This document shows positions 50,220-63,380 of a stretch of DNA of 64,000 nt, in pieces. Source of the stretch: Erpobdella octoculata (Eukaryota; Annelida; Clitellata; Hirudinida; Erpobdellidae); assembly GCA_963978895.1 (NCBI GenBank), contig OZ022239.1, forward strand, positions 37,157,830-37,221,829. Direction: 5' to 3'. Both the position numbers and the translations under genes were made by a program. Below the pieces are notes generated by a model. That model did no database searches, had not been told where the DNA came from, and was given only the letters and a program-made list of their open reading frames with translations. The number at the start of each line of letters is the position of its first letter. Position 1 is the first letter of the stretch.

Positions 50220-51319
50220 AACGAACACATAAAACCTAATAAAATGTTGACTATATCTTTGATCTCATCATCCCAACTGGCCTAAGGCCTAACTACTCTT
50301 ATTATCACTTCTTTTTCAACTTTTATTAAAAAAAACAACCGGAGCGCAAAAAGTTATTTCGCTTTTAATTGTCTAATTACAAAATAACCTAAATTAGTTT
50401 TTTGCTATAATAATTTACAGCTATACACTTAGATTCAAGCTCCTCAGACGCATTACTTATTGCTTATAATTTATGATTAAAAAATTAATTTAAATTTTAA
50501 AATAAATAACATGTTTAATAACTAATTAACAAAAAAGTCAACGGCGAAGATAAAAATTTTAAATTAGTTTCTTTGGTCGTACTGTTGTAGATAAACAAGC
50601 GTCGATTTTTTTTTGTTAAGGAGTCGGAGTTCTGTCGTTCGAGTTTGTATTTTTTTATAGTATTTTTGTTGGCGATTTTATTTAACGTTGAAAATTAAAA
50701 CGTTTGTAACCTCAATATCAGAGTTGAAATTATCACTCATGCCCCTTCTGGACCTTTCCATTCTCCAAGTCACAAGTCATAAATTCGGTCGAAATTACAA
50801 TGATCACTAATAAAACGATAACTGAAAATAGGGCGCAGTCAGGCGATTCGTTTTTATTTTATTTATGCTCTTGAAATGCGTTATTTGTGCGTAAGACCGA
50901 CGAGCGATATGGAGCACGTTCGCAAATAAAACGACTCGAATGTTCGATCGTATCGTACTTTGTTAGTACTCGGCTCGGAAAACTTAAATCGTTTTCATTA
51001 TTTTCGATACTCAATGGCATTTTCACATCTGCTTCATGGAAGTCCTGGCTTATACAAGTATGACAAGGTGCAGGACATAATTTTAAAACTTTTAATCCCA
51101 CCAAGTTTATGTGAAGTAACTTTGTGCAGAATAGTGTTAATTATAATTAATATTTTATGTAATTATAATTTTACAAAATATTTGACATACTCTCAAGAAA
51201 TAATTATTAGAATATTTATTTTGCTTTTTTCTTATCACAATAAAGTAACCATTTCAAACTGCCAATTATGATGAATACATTTTAGATAGGTTCATTCGAA
51301 TCTATAGAAATAATAGAAA
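50220..51319. promoter_or_regulatory. Head-to-head intergenic region, probable bidirectional promoter
   Basis: The PKC and RRM start codons face away from each other across 1.1 kb. The segment includes the 5' UTRs and perhaps untranslated first exons of both. No TATA box stands out against the AT-rich background, and no TE was recognised, unlike the flanking introns. Confidence 0.55.
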
Positions 51320-51442
51320 ATGCCCATAAAGATCTTCGTCGGTCGTATTGCGGAAGGCACGTCAAGGGACGATCTGATGACATTGTTCAAGAAATATGGA
51401 GAAGTTGTTGAATGTGATGTTATCTCTAACTATGGATTTGTT
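51320..51442 (+). CDS. RRM gene exon 1
   Basis: 41 codons, from ATG to GFV before gtaaga, phase 0. Contains RNP2. Confidence 0.92.
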
Positions 51443-54400
51443 GTAAGATTTGTTTGTTTGCTTTCTGCTTATTCAAGACTGTCAATCAATATATTTGCTG
51501 TTTACTTTTATATTGGTTTTAAATTTTTGGTATTTGATTAAAGCAGATCTGGTACTTTTAATTATAGTTCAGTTTGATTTATGTAAGTGAATTAGTTTAT
51601 TGTGGCTTATATATTAATTATAGCTTAATGCTTCCTGATCATTTGTGCTTATTAAAAGTTAAAAAGAAAATTATTTTTAATGTTTTATTAGCACATGAAC
51701 ACTTTGGATGAAGCGAATGCAGCAATTGCAGCTTTGGATGGTCACAATATTAAAGGAAGCAACATTCATGTTGAGGTAATTTTATAATAATTTGTAGAAA
51801 ATATTGATTTGAATATTCAGTAATTTTGTTAGGAGCAATTAAATATAATGTGGGCGGGTGCTGGTGGTATATCGGTAAGGCATTCACCTGTGGACCTAAG
51901 AGTCGGCAGTCCGAATCTCTCAGGCGTCAAAAAGGGATGCCTATAAATGGCAGCCTGTGGCTGTTCTGTCAATATGGGCCCACCAGTGAGTAAAATATTG
52001 GATAAAGTGATTCGGTGCTTAGATGTCTAACGTTTAATGCCACGTTAAATATTGTAAACTTTAAAAAAAGATGTTTTTTAACATTTTCCATCTTTTTGGG
52101 GAAATATAAGCAATTTCAGTGGTATTTAGGCAATGTAAATACCAGTAATAACCAAATTCTCATAGCATATCTCAAATCTTTAATGGGAGCATTAAATCTC
52201 ATAAAATTCTGAAATCCTAAAATGTTATCAATTCAAATCTTTTAAATTAAATCTTATTTGAAGACCAACTGTTTGGAATTTAAATGGTGTGTAAGTGTAG
52301 TGTTTAATGTAAATCGAACTTTATTAATGGTTTTTTATGGTGTTAAGCAACAAAATGAATGAATTTAATATCAAATTATGGCCTTGTTTCAAAATTATTT
52401 TATTGTCTTCAGAACGCATTTTGTTTTGCAAAATAAAGATTGTGGATTTGTCCAAATCATATTCAAACAAGTTTCAATCTTTTTAAATCACTTATATTAA
52501 CTATCCATCATCCAATCAAGCTGAAACTTGGAATACGGACTAGCTCTTCATGACAATGCATTCCATCAAATTTTTAAAAATTTTCTATAAAAATAAGTTT
52601 ACTATTTAAATTTAAAATATTGTTTTTCTATGCTTTGAACAAAATAACAGATCAAACATAATTACATAAACTTGCAATTAATGAAAAGCCGCCATATATA
52701 CCTAAGAGATTTGCTTAATTAAAGTTTGCTTGCTAGTACATTGTTTAAATTCAATACTGATAGATACACAAAGACTATGTCAAAAGCTATATTTTAAGCA
52801 TTTTAAAAAACTTTTATTTAGGTTACAATCTCTGTTTGTTTGTGTGTGTGTTTGTCTTTCTGTGTACACAAATCTTGCAAGTAAAATTTAACCAGCTTTT
52901 TGACTAGTTAGGAAGCTGAAACTTTCAGCATAGCTTTATATTGGATGACAATATATGATTCAATTAAAAAAAAGTTTGTGTTGAAAAGCTTGTTTTTTCC
53001 TTACTTGTTTGTACTTAATGTTTGGAAATTATTCTAAGTAACATCTCAATAGATCCTTCATCTCTTATTTTCATAATCTATGTGTATATCCAGGTTTAAA
53101 GAATAATGAAATCTTTATCATCCCTGCAAGTCATTTTAATAACGGCATTATGTCGATTGATGAAATTCAGTCACTGAGTTTTTTTTATTTTAAAACATGG
53201 AAGAGCACAGAAATTTTATAAAATGTAACTCCTTCCCTAATTCTTCCATGGTTCTTTGTAACACACAGTCATTTTTTTTAGCTCTCAACAGCTAAAACTC
53301 AAGGTAGGAAAAAAAGAATTGACGGAGGAAGGTAAGCTGCTGCTTTAATTTGACATTTTTCTTTTATTAACCCGTTTTAGACCATCCTATGTTTTACGAA
53401 CACACTTATTCTTGGCGTTGCATAAAATTAAGCTGTAATTTTTTTTCTGTTAAAAGTTTTTTTTTATGTTAGGAAAGCTTCAATACACTGTATAAAATTT
53501 TTTCTGGGTTAGAATATGAGCATTTTTTAGGTTTTCCACCGACATTACTTTAAAAATTTATTATGCTAATTTCATGAAAGTTATCACAACAAAAGTTTGA
53601 AATATGGAAAGAGGATGTACTCAAAAGTAAACAATAACGTTAATTAAATTTAATTGGGTTTACACTAACCCACAATCTGAACATGTATGAGACATGCTCG
53701 TTTTCCGATCGTTATCGTTATCGTTGGTCGTATAGAGTACTTTATGCCTAGGAGTCAAAACTAGTTTATTCAGCTTATAGTTGTGCAGTGGTTGAATTGG
53801 TGATAGTGTTTTTTGCAAATTTCATTCTTCAAATAAAATGTTTGTAAAGTTTAAAAATAAAAGCGTCAAACAGAACGTTTTTTCACGTTGAAAGAAGCTA
53901 TGGAACTAATTCTTGATGATGATAGCATTGAGGTTGACATACTTGTCATTCTTCCGCCCGGCGCATCATAACATAATAAGCAAATGAAGAAGGAAATGTT
54001 ATTCTGTGTAATGTATCCAAGAAGGTAGAAGTTGATTATACTAATGATGATATGGGATTAGACTGTGTCGGTTCTTTGGGTGAAGAAATGCAGGTCGCAA
54101 ATACGGTCAGTTCAATGCCGCGACAAACAAAACGCCAAAAACGATTGAAATGCACTTCGACCAAAAAGAGTCATTTGAATAGCCACTCTTAAAACAGTCT
54201 ATAACGAGTTTGAAACACCACAATGGTGCTTTGTTTGAAAAACCCCATATAGGCTGTTTAGGTTGTTTTATATTGATGAAATGAATTCATGCACGGTTGA
54301 AGAAACAAAACGATAGGGAAGATTGAGCAACTGGCCATGGTCACGATATGGAAAAGGTGAAAACAGTAGGTCGCTACAAGCTGTAAAATTGTGGCAAAAC

Positions 54401-56188
54401 ACTCTGTACATGTGGGCCAAGTTCGGCAAACGACTTCATCGGAATTGTTTTGGTGCTTTCCACACACTCTGGTTCTGAAACGACTATCATGAACTGCTTG
54501 ACTGATTTATTGAATGTTAAATTTTTTGATTTTATTGAACTGTGTTACTGATAAAGTCAGAAATGTGTTTTTAGCTTTTCTGTTTATAACCTAAAATTGA
54601 TTTTATAATTGTTTGCGTTGAGAACAAAAAAAAGACTTTTAAACATGTTGTCGTTTTCAGTAGTCTATACGACCACAGTTCGAAAAACGAGCATAGTGGA
54701 TTTTCAAAGTTTTCTTTCAAATAAAAAATAATTAAAAATGAATCTGTTAAAACATAAGCAAGTAACTTAGAAATAACAAAAAAATAATAGAAATCAAATT
54801 AATAAATTTTTGGACCTAAACGGGTTAAAATAAATGACTGCTGTTTATCTTCTTGAATGAATTAATCTCTGGTTTATAATGATTATTCCAACAATGAAAC
54901 ACCATTCAGAGGTCCAGGTCCTAGCAGAGGTGGAATGTCAAGGTTTGAGCCGTACCCTGCACCAGCTGTATACTCAACAGATCCGCCTGGCATGAGAAAC
55001 ATCGGACCGATCGTATCCGACCACCAGTCGATGCAACCACACAGGGAAGAATATGCTTCAGAACAGGTGCTTTTATATGTCATAACAGTTTTATGTGTAT
55101 GTATATGTGTGTGTGCGTGTGTTATTTGCTTGTTTAATTTTAACTCTTCAAGGGAATGAATAAATAAAAAAGAATTCAATATTTCATTATATTGAAATTG
55201 GTTATTCAATAATATCGTTTCATATTATAATGAATATATGGCATTCCCCAAACTTTAATTGACTTTTCAATATTTTATGACTTGATTGTTTAATACCAAT
55301 TAATGTTCATTGTGGCAGCTGAACTGATCTGGAATCAGTTATTTTAAGTTTTCCATAAATTTATTCTGCTTATTATCTTTTTTGCCATATATTTATATAA
55401 GATGTGTCTGGACAATATGGACAAGTAAATTGTATTCAAAATTATATTGAGATTAGGTTGTATCTATTCTTATTTTCTAATTTAAAAAACCACAACTATT
55501 AGAAAATAATTTTTGCTGCTGCCAATATACAAAGCATTTCAAGTCTGTTTATATTAGTTGACAAACATTGCTCTGCTGCACATTTGTGTGAAACAAAAAG
55601 ATTAGAAATGTGTTATGATTTATTTTTAATTTTACAGTAATCTTTATAGTCATACAAAGAAAACCTTTATTTGAGTTATAATAAAGTCAAGTTTTCTCGA
55701 ATCATTACTCAGAGCCATGTTAATTTATCTCGTTAAATACTGTAATAGTCCTCTAGAACAGCACCCTAGAGCAACGTACACTTTTGTTATAGAACGGAAT
55801 TTCTTATGTCCACTAGAAGCGAATACTTTTGCTTTTTGGAATTTGTACTGTATTTTCGTTTAATGAAGACAAGTCTATAAAAATTCAGTATGTATATTTA
55901 TTTATAAAAATTAATTTGAGTTACATTGCATTTTTGGTCCTCAATGGTTTTTATTATAAATTTTGTAAGCAAGTTGAATGTTTAAAAAATAGTTAGTCAT
56001 TCACCAATTCGTAAAATATTATTTGATACATAATTTTAAACCAGGTTAAAGATCTCCTGGAACTGTACTTCAGAGATCCAATAGCATTTGATCAATACGC
56101 AAAGACGTATTATTATGGTGAGAGAATGGAAAGGATGGCTCGACTCAACAAGCATCAACCTGAGTTTGTTTATTTCTTGAATTATTAG
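51320..56188 (+). CDS. Single-RRM RNA-binding protein, Lark/RBM4-like
   Basis: Exons 51320-51442, 51692-51775, 53282-53331, 54910-55066 and 56045-56188 join in phase to 558 nt (185 residues plus stop). The RRM spans residues 1-70: KIFVGRI is RNP2, and NYGFV|HM, split by the first intron, is RNP1; then ALDGHNIKGSNIHVE. Next a basic linker (KTQGRKKRIDGG), a Gly/Pro/Tyr-rich part and a C-terminus LLELYFRDPIAFDQYAKTYY. The YGFVHM RNP1 and position at the extreme N-terminus match Lark/RBM4, nuclear splicing and translation regulators, but those have two RRMs and a CCHC knuckle, not seen here. A further alternative 3' exon is possible. Confidence 0.87.
51692..51775 (+). CDS. RRM gene exon 2
   Basis: 28 codons, HMNTLDEANAAIAALDGHNI onward, between tattag and gtaatt. 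Completes the RRM. Confidence 0.93.
51850..52060 (+). mobile_element. tRNA-derived SINE, degenerate
   Basis: In intron 2. Box A-like tggtatatcggtaaggc, box B-like ggcagtccgaatctc, ..cctataaatggcagcct.. as in the SINE at 23271, and tail ttaaatattgtaaac. Sense to the host gene. Confidence 0.75.
52061..53281. other. RRM gene intron 2, remainder
   Basis: Contains the dispersed repeat at 52810-52972 (see 34284). The rest is AT-rich with no gene. Confidence 0.55.
53282..53331 (+). CDS. RRM gene exon 3
   Basis: 50 nt reading LSTAKTQGRKKRIDGG, leaving two nucleotides that make Arg with exon 4. Acceptor tttttttag, donor gtaagc. Confidence 0.87.
53371..54824. mobile_element. piggyBac-type element, decayed
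   Basis: TTAA at 53367-53370 and 54825-54828 flank ends CCCGTTTTAGACC and GGACCTAAACGGG. Subterminal inverted repeats (tggtcgtatagagtact at 53725; agtctatacgaccac at 54661). Inside: LKEAMELILDDDSIEVDI and VILPPGAS, a piggyBac-like acidic N-terminus; and frameshifted remains of the DDE region around 54245-54330. In intron 3 of the RRM gene. Confidence 0.87.
54910..55066 (+). CDS. RRM gene exon 4
   Basis: 157 nt; GPGPSRGGMSRFEPYPAPAV and HQSMQPHREEYASEQ; low-complexity tail. Acceptor attcag, donor gtgctt. Confidence 0.85.
55067..56044. other. RRM gene intron 4
   Basis: Short (tg)n at 55105-55125; otherwise AT-rich and unassigned. Confidence 0.5.
56045..56188 (+). CDS. RRM gene exon 5 and stop
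   Basis: VKDLLELYFRDPIAFDQYAK, then YYYGERMERMARLNKHQPEF and stop TAG. Acceptor aaaccag, phase 0. Confidence 0.82.
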   Translation, partial: VKDLLELYFRDPIAFDQYAKTYYYGERMERMARLNKHQPEFVYFLNY

Positions 56189-57090
56189 TTTTTTCTCATA
56201 TTACATTTTTTAAGATAAATGTTCTTATAATGTATATTTTTTATGATCAGCATGTTGAATCTTGATTTTATCCACTTATTTATGAGCTATATATTATTGC
56301 ATTATTGCTTAGATAAACTTTTTTAAAGAAGCATTTATTTGGTTGTTTTTTTCTTTGCAGTTATTATCCCTCTACATCTGCTAGAAGATTTGTTTAACTT
56401 TGACAGCATTGTATATTGACATGCAATCTTTACTGGGTTCTGTGTTTGGTCCGGTCTGGTGCGCTGATGGCAAAGATATTCTGATTTTTATAAATGTTTA
56501 TTACCACTTATTATTTGCAATAGATTTTTTTCTCGAAATAATTATTTAACTTTTCTTGTATGAATTCATCATTTTTTCTTTTGTGAGACTTAAAATGTTT
56601 ACTTTTAATGTATTTGTTGTGTTTGTCGATTAAAAATTCTCACTTTTTTGTTCATGATGTTAACTGATGTTTTATGATGCTTTGATTCGTTTCACATTTG
56701 CCAACATAAAATTTGCTTGCTTCTCACTACATAGTCTCTGATTGGTCTGTTGGAACATTGATGGCCTTAGAACAATGTTGCAGTTGCCAATTAATTTGAT
56801 TCAATACTACACATTTCATTTCTTGGAGTGGTGTCCGTTGTGTTCAGGGTTTCTTTCGGACTATGGTATTCCCGGGGCATTCTATCAGAAGTTGGGGGCC
56901 AGTATGTTTTTTAACTACAAACTTTTCTTCAGGTCATTAAATAATTAAAACTATCATCAATACTATATAAACAAAACAAATTTTTTTCCAGTTTCTATTT
57001 TAGATTTATTTTTAATACATAGATAAAATAAATATATTTTTTATAAAATTTTATTTAATGGGATTGTCATAAGAAGCAAGTAGATAATCT
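56189..57090. other. 3' flank of the RRM gene
   Basis: AT-rich 3' UTR and spacer. An open stretch at 56742-56948 has no family resemblance. Confidence 0.4.
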
Positions 57091-57690
57091 TTTCGGCATC
57101 ACTTCACTAAACCCATCGTTATGTGTCATACAACATCGTATCCATATGCACAAAGTTATTACGGGTCTGGTCGTAAAATTTTGGCTAGTTAGTCTTAGGG
57201 ATCCGATTCTCATGGCTGCCAAAAGTCTGAGAAACAGTGACCATGAATCCGTCTATATCAGTCCGGATTTAACAGAAGCGGAAAGACAACTGTATTATCA
57301 GCTTAGACTTGAAAGAAACAAATTAAATGCAAATTTACGGTTTTAAAAGTTTAGGCCAATTGTTATTACTGGAGACCTAAACATTCACATTGAAAGACAA
57401 AATGATATAATTGCAATGAAACTGTTAAGAATTGCTTACTTCTTTCAATTTGATTATTCATGAGACAATTCCAACGCATCGGTTTGGAGGGCAGCTTGAT
57501 CTCGTGATGATATGGTAGATCTTCAAGTTTATGTGCAAGAAACTGGCTTATCTGATCATCTAATGCTATTGTTTCGACTTCCACTTTAAAAACCAACTAA
57601 GCCTGTTGCCACTTTTTGGGGACGTTCATGGAAGAGATTTGATTATAATGCATTCCTGACTGATTTACGCTTGAGTGAACTTTCCCAGTA
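57091..57690 (+). mobile_element. LINE fragment (linker and endonuclease pieces)
   Basis: DPILMAAKSLRNSDHESVYI then SPDLTEAERQLYYQLRLER, a block found before the endonuclease in invertebrate LINE-like ORFs, and RPIVITGDLNIHIERQND, the GD.N endonuclease motif, then VQETGLSDHLMLLF (SDH). Frames are broken between. Confidence 0.7.
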
Positions 57691-57822
57691 AACATTGTAA
57701 CCACTTTATAACGTTTCTTAACCGTTCATTTTCGGTTACAAGAAACGCGTTTCTTTTCGGTTGTTTTGCTCATCGGCTGTGCGTTAAAGAAACGTTTCCT
57801 GAGTAACGTTTTAGAAACGTTT
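57691..57822 (+). other. Possible DNA-element end leading into the minisatellite
   Basis: cccagtaaacattgtaac at 57687 and several degenerate aacgttt repeats. Such starts occur at the ends of small DNA elements in invertebrates; not proven here. Confidence 0.3.
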
Positions 57823-58492
57823 ACAATGTAACGTTTTAGAAACGTTTACAATGTAACGATTTAGAAACGTTTACAATGTAACGTTTTAGAAACGTTTACA
57901 ATGTAACGATTTAGAAACGTTTACAATGTAACGTTTTAGAAACGTTTACAATGTAACGTTTTAGAAACGTTTACAATGTAACGTTTTAGAAACGTTTACA
58001 ATGTAACGTTTTAGAAACGTTTACAATGTAACGTTTTAGAAACGTTTACAATGTAACGTTTTAGAAACGTTTACAATGTAACGTTTTAGAAACGTTTACA
58101 ATGTAACGTTTTAGAAACGTTTACAATGTAACGTTTTAGAAACGTTTACAATGTAACGTTTTAGAAACGTTTACAATGTAACGTTTTAGAAACGTTTACA
58201 ATGTAACGTCTTAGAAACGTTTACAATGTAACGTTTTAGAAACGTTTACAATGTAACGTTTTAGAAACGTTTACAATGTAACGTTTTAGAAACGTTTACA
58301 ATGTAACGTTTTAGAAACGTTTACAATGTAACGTTTTAGAAACGTTTACAATGTAACGTTTTAGAAACGTTTACAATGTAACGTTTTAGAAACGTTTACA
58401 ATGTAAAGTTTTAGAAACGTTTACAATGTAACGTTTTAGAAACGTTTACAATGTAACGTTTTAGAAACGTTTACAATGTAACGTTTTAGAAA
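57823..58492. repeat. 25-bp minisatellite, about 27 units
   Basis: Unit ttagaaacgtttacaatgta plus acgtt. Very uniform (a few aacgat, acgtc and aaagt variants). The array ends sharply at gaaacctcctc. Confidence 0.96.
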
Positions 58493-58623
58493 CCTCCTCT
58501 ATTATTTGCTCATGCAAATTATTATCACTTCAAATACGTTCATCAATAGACAAAACTGAAACAATATTTGCAAATTTATAAAAACATTTATTCAAAGAAA
58601 GTCTTTTGAGCTCTATATAAATG

Positions 58624-59212
58624 TCATTTCTTCTCCTTGCGGTTCAGCCTCTCATGTGCAAACTTTATCCACTTCTTTGTCACAACCTCAGTTTCCTTGG
58701 CTGACGAATCGTGGAAGCGTCTATTGGTTTGGAGAGTTTCTGAGAAATAGTTGTTAGATATCTAATATTTTTAAAATGACTTTGCTAATAGTTTATATAG
58801 TTAAGCTAACTAATGATAAGTTCTTTGAAAAAGGTGCTTTCCATTTTTCTTTTACCACCACTCCCTTTCCAATTGAACTTTTCAGCCAGCCCATCATCCA
58901 TATGGTGTACCGGAGCAGCCTACGACACGCCTCTGCCATTGTGTCTCCCCAAGCTTTTGTAAGTCAATCACCTATACAAATGTTTGAATTTATGATAGTG
59001 ATAACCTAATACAAAAATTTTAGATATCTAAGTACATGCTGTAATTGACTTACAAGAGCATCAAATAATTCTTTAGGTACTAATTTTGAATCCAACTGGT
59101 CAAATTGTACCATGGAGTGCATGGGGAAATGAACGTTTTCCGGAACTGCCGTATTAACTGCTGGCGTTGGCGGACTGACAAGAAGAGCCAGATTACTTTT
59201 AATTTCTTTCAA
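58624..59212 (-). pseudogene. DUF4806-like gene fragment, frameshifted
   Basis: Three minus-strand pieces: about 59054-59212 (FPMHSMVQFDQLDSKLVPKE then LFDAL, donor gtaagt), 58811-58963 (GDTMAEACRRLLRYTIW, then in the next frame MDDGLAEKFNWKGSGGKRKM and STFFKELIIS), and 58624-58739 (ETEVVTKKWIKFAHERLNRK then EKK stop). This is the order of the DUF4806 domain (L..L...LF..L; RR.L; FNW.G..GK..F; ..WLK.A.ER). The middle exon changes frame and mismatches the preceding donor, so it looks inactive. Function of DUF4806 is unknown; upstream exons are lost in the (ATCT)n tract or beyond. Confidence 0.62.
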
Positions 59213-60708
<1,496 letters not shown>

Positions 60709-60889
60709 TTGAGACTGGTCATATTTATGATTAATTGAATTTAGTGTACATGTCAGACTGGTAACACAAAGGACCAAACTATAATAACTAATTGATTAAT
60801 ATAAGGTTTAAATAAGAAATTGTGATCTAAAATAACACAGAGTTTTTCACGTGAATCAACGCGGCTTATTTTAGAACCTACTAATACTG

Positions 60890-61300
60890 AGGGATAGATT
60901 TTGTAGAGAAATTTTGCGTCTTTTGGAGGGGTGTAACTAAATACCGCATCGGCCAATATACCATCGTCCCATCAAGCTGGAAGACGCTCTCAAATCTCGC
61001 AGCCACCGAAGGTGAGGTTTGGATGCCTTTTAGCAATAAATTAGAAGCTGTAATAAAGAATGTTATTGCGTTGACGTCCTGCCTCTGACAGAATCCTTGC
61101 ATGAATAATTGGACAGATTGCGACCGTTTGAACTTGTGTAAAACCAATAATGGTGGTCTGGTGGTCTCCATAAAGCTGCATATCGGCTGAACGACGGCTG
61201 CATATCAACCACATTTGAACGCCTCGTATGTTGTCATTGTCAGGCAACTCCACGGGAGAAAAACGTGACGCTAATTTCCATTTACAGATCTGGCCCACTC
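60890..61300 (-). other. Unidentified coding-like sequence
   Basis: Minus strand 61298-61041: MGQICKWKLASRFSPVELPD, IRGVQMWLICSRRSADMQLY, GDHQTTIIGFTQVQTVAICP. It continues in a second frame through 60881 (IQTSPSVAARFESVFQLDGT). Composition is protein-like and GC-richer than its surroundings, but I do not recognise the family. Possibly an old TE or virus-derived piece; unproven. Confidence 0.35.
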
Positions 61301-62060
61301 AAATCACTTTTTGCAGAATTCTTAGAAAAAAATTGTTATTACAACCAGGGACGTAAATTGAGGAGGGCAGGGGGGAATTCCCCCCCCCCCCTGATTTTCA
61401 AATTTTGAAATTTTTTCACCTAGAGTTTACTATATTTTAAAAAAAATTTAACTTTACTTAACCTCGTGATGATTCAATGCGTATTGAAATCCTTTTTGCG
61501 TGTGTAGACAATTTTATATCTGAGCTCGATGCTAAATTTATGAATAAATGCAGAGTATAATGAATTGTGTATTAGTGTTGGTTCAATGTTTAGCTTTTTC
61601 CTGTGCCTAAATACAATCAGCAAACTCTCGGAACTTTACCCTATAAGTGGTATTGATACAATGTTGATTCCCTCACGGCTGTCTACATCTAAGTTATTAT
61701 TATTTATTACATAAATATAAAACAAAATTCTACGCACACCATTTTGGACATCTTTTTTTACTAAATCTGTACTTCTTCTGCTATATGATTAAATCATTCA
61801 CGCCCTTTATACCCAGTGGCGGATCCAGAAATTCCTGGGGGGATACACTTCAGAAATTGTTCACGTTTTCTTCATAAAAGCTGATGACCGTTGATGGGTA
61901 GTCGTATTTTTCCAAATATTTTTCAAAGACTTCCACTTTTTTCCCAAAAAGCTACGGTCATTTTCCAAAAACCAGGTATTATACCCAAAAAGTATCAATT
62001 GATACTCTGGTGGGGAGAGGCATCTTTCCATAATCCCTCTCTGCTTGTACCTACTATATT
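61301..62060. mobile_element. TE-like G/C-run ends, otherwise unassigned
   Basis: cagggacgtaaattgagg then aggggggaattcccccccc at 61347-61392, and cagtggcggatccagaaatt at 61814-61833, resemble hAT termini. Element limits unclear. Confidence 0.4.
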
Positions 62061-62886
<826 letters not shown>

Positions 62887-63380
62887 TGAAGACGAAGCGA
62901 GATGTTCTTTTAAGCGGGTTTTGAAAGCTTCTAAAGACTTGGTCGTCACAACACTAGGACGCATGTTGTTCCAAGCTTCCACTATTGTGTTGGTGAAGAA
63001 ATACTTGACCCAGTCAGACGAGGATGGAATTCTGTAAAGCTTGTAGGGATGGCCTCTTGTACGGTGGCTTGAAGATTGTATCAGTGCCTTGGTCAGTAGG
63101 GTGTCGACAAGCTGGTGCATAATTTTATAGCACAGCAACAGATTAATTTCAAGACGGCGTTGCTTCAATGACTGCAGGTTGAGAACTTTCAGTCTATCTA
63201 CGTACGAGACGTTTCTGAGACCTTCCAGTCTTTTAGTGAATGATCGCTGAACTTTTTCTATGTCGTCACACAAATATTTTAGGTGAGGCGACCAGGCTTC
63301 GCTGCAAAATTCCAATAACGGTCGGACGTATACACAAAAAGCCGTTTTCATAAGCTGCTTGTCGCGAGAGTGGAAGCATC
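62887..63380 (-). mobile_element. LINE reverse transcriptase C-terminal end
   Basis: Minus strand, open: RCFHSRDKQLMKTAFCVYVR, PLLEFCSEAWSPHLKYLCDD, IEKVQRSFTKRL, DRLKVLNLQSLKQRRLEINL, LCYKIMH, WVKYFFTNTIVEAWNNM and SLEAFKTRLKEHL. The post-RT domain of CR1-like LINEs, similar to 1010-1500. The 3' tail is tetranucleotide (aaac)n. Upstream coding is cut at TTAA 63381. Confidence 0.92.

Noticed and set aside
56742..56948. Further exon of the RRM gene
   Set aside because: No suitable splice acceptor in phase and no sequence resemblance; the stop at 56186-56188 already closes a coherent frame.
57823..58492. CRISPR-like array
   Set aside because: Units are directly contiguous without unique spacers; it is a eukaryotic minisatellite.
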